From the NCBI GenBank assembly GCA_002386465.1, contig DGIT01000142.1, positions 3,885 through 46,219 of the forward strand: 42,335 bases of DNA. The letters are read 5' to 3'. The position numbers were made by a program, and so were the translations under genes. Each line of letters starts with the position of its first letter. The stretch's first letter is position 1. The DNA is from Burkholderiales bacterium UBA4615. GTDB lineage: Bacteria; Pseudomonadota; Gammaproteobacteria; Burkholderiales; Burkholderiaceae_E. Positions 41,770 to 42,335 of the stretch are shown here, in pieces. The notes beneath the pieces were generated by a model, which worked only from the letters and a program-made list of their open reading frames with translations, did not search any database and was not told the DNA's origin.

Positions 41770-42335
41770 ATGGCTGCAGATCCCCACATGCTGAGTTCCA
41801 ATTCCGCTGATCGGGCGGCTGCGTCCGCAGAGCCCGCGCTGCTTGAACGTGAAGACCGTGGTGGTGTGGCCTGGCTGTGGCTCAATCGGCCCCGCGCGTA
41901 CAACGCATTATCCGAGGGTCTGCTGGGTGCGCTGCATGCGGAACTTGAAGCCATTTCCCGCACGCCAGCCGTTCGCGCGGTGGTCATTGGCGGGCGCGGC
42001 GCGGCATTTTGTGCCGGGCACGATCTTCGCGAAATGCGCGCTGAGCCTTCCTTGGCCTACTACCAGGACCTCTTTACGCGCTGCAGCCGCATGATGGTGC
42101 TGTTGCAGCGCATGCCGCAGCCGGTCATTGCGCGGGTGCATGGCATTGCCACCGCGGCAGGCTGCCAGCTGGTGGCCGCATGTGATCTGGCCATTACGTC
42201 AAGCGATGCGCGCTTTGCGGTCTCGGGCATCAATCTGGGCCTGTTTTGCTCGACACCGTCCGTGGCCCTGTCCCGCAACCTGTCGCGCAAGGCGGCCATG
42301 CGCATGCTGCTCACGGGCGACTTCATCAGCGCGGC
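41770..42335 (+). CDS. Enoyl-CoA hydratase/isomerase family protein (ECHDC3-like), N-terminal part
   Basis: Cut by the window's right edge; 188 residues are visible. Start is ATG 41770 with AAGGAG about 7 nt upstream. The crotonase fold is clear: VAWLWLNRPRAYNALSEGL, then GRGAAFCAGHDLREM (first oxyanion loop) and HGIATAAGCQLVAACDLAI (second loop). In enoyl-CoA hydratase two glutamates do the chemistry (E144 and E164 of rat crotonase); here those places read GCQLVAACD and FAVSGINLGLFCST, with no Glu. This is the pattern of the ECHDC3 subgroup, whose reaction is unsettled. An N-terminal extension of about 25 Ala/Ser-rich residues precedes the domain. Divergent from moxR. Function as a hydratase is doubtful. 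Confidence 0.88.
   Translation, partial: MAADPHMLSSNSADRAAASAEPALLEREDRGGVAWLWLNRPRAYNALSEGLLGALHAELEAISRTPAVRAVVIGGRGAAFCAGHDLREMRAEPSLAYYQDLFTRCSRMMVLLQRMPQPVIARVHGIATAAGCQLVAACDLAITSSDARFAVSGINLGLFCSTPSVALSRNLSRKAAMRMLLTGDFISA

Noticed and set aside
1..42335. CRISPR arrays, insertion sequences, prophage, integron attC sites, rRNA genes
   Set aside because: No regularly spaced repeats, transposase or integrase reading frames or conserved RNA motifs were seen on either strand.

Overview
The window is high-G+C chromosomal DNA from a betaproteobacterium, most likely Burkholderiales. Pointers are an orphan Bug-type solute receptor, a double-length UvrA, OxyR beside RecG, a MoxR/DUF58/TgpA operon and a class II (B12) ribonucleotide reductase. 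No insertion sequence, prophage, CRISPR array, rRNA or recognisable tRNA was seen. Genes are tightly packed, with many ATGA/GTGA stop-start overlaps. This is ordinary core or soft-core chromosome with a few unusual local features.

Layout. 1-3354: a small catabolic cluster. A zinc alcohol dehydrogenase (cut by the window edge), a beta-hydroxyacid dehydrogenase and a PcaC-like protein face left; a glutathione transferase and a Bug receptor face right. 3379-10655: selB without selA or selC, a lumazine-binding-like protein, an M16 peptidase overlapping nrdJ, then dsbB, a PsiF-like four-cysteine periplasmic protein and a hotdog thioesterase. 10690-15668: the leftward prkA(yeaG)-yeaH-spoVR(ycgB) stress module. 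15846-20773: divergent copA/copZ, with a molybdenum hydroxylase large subunit 15 bp behind copZ. 20783-30166: pgi, an Ada-AlkA fusion coupled to ogt (alkylation repair), and a 1918-residue UvrA carrying four ATPase domains.

30167-30689 is the only long non-coding gap. It holds a 10-bp tandem repeat and, at 30437-30525, a three-way-junction palindrome with 34 predicted base pairs in 89 nt. This is the strongest unexplained signal in the window and may be a small RNA, a leader element or a dispersed palindromic repeat. 30690-36608: ridA-recG, an AhpD-like gene divergent from oxyR, then oxyR-cysM-EamA transporter joined by GTGA overlaps (peroxide sensing tied to cysteine supply). 36646-41668: leftward moxR-DUF58-tgpA-mltB envelope operon. 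The window ends inside an ECHDC3-like crotonase that lacks the two usual catalytic glutamates.

Common theme: DNA repair (UvrA, Ada-AlkA, Ogt, RecG), redox and metal stress (OxyR, AhpD-like, DsbB, CopA/CopZ, RidA) and envelope upkeep. Functions are inferred from motifs read by eye; no database search was possible. Start codons were chosen from ribosome binding sites, overlaps and family length, and are flagged where uncertain.
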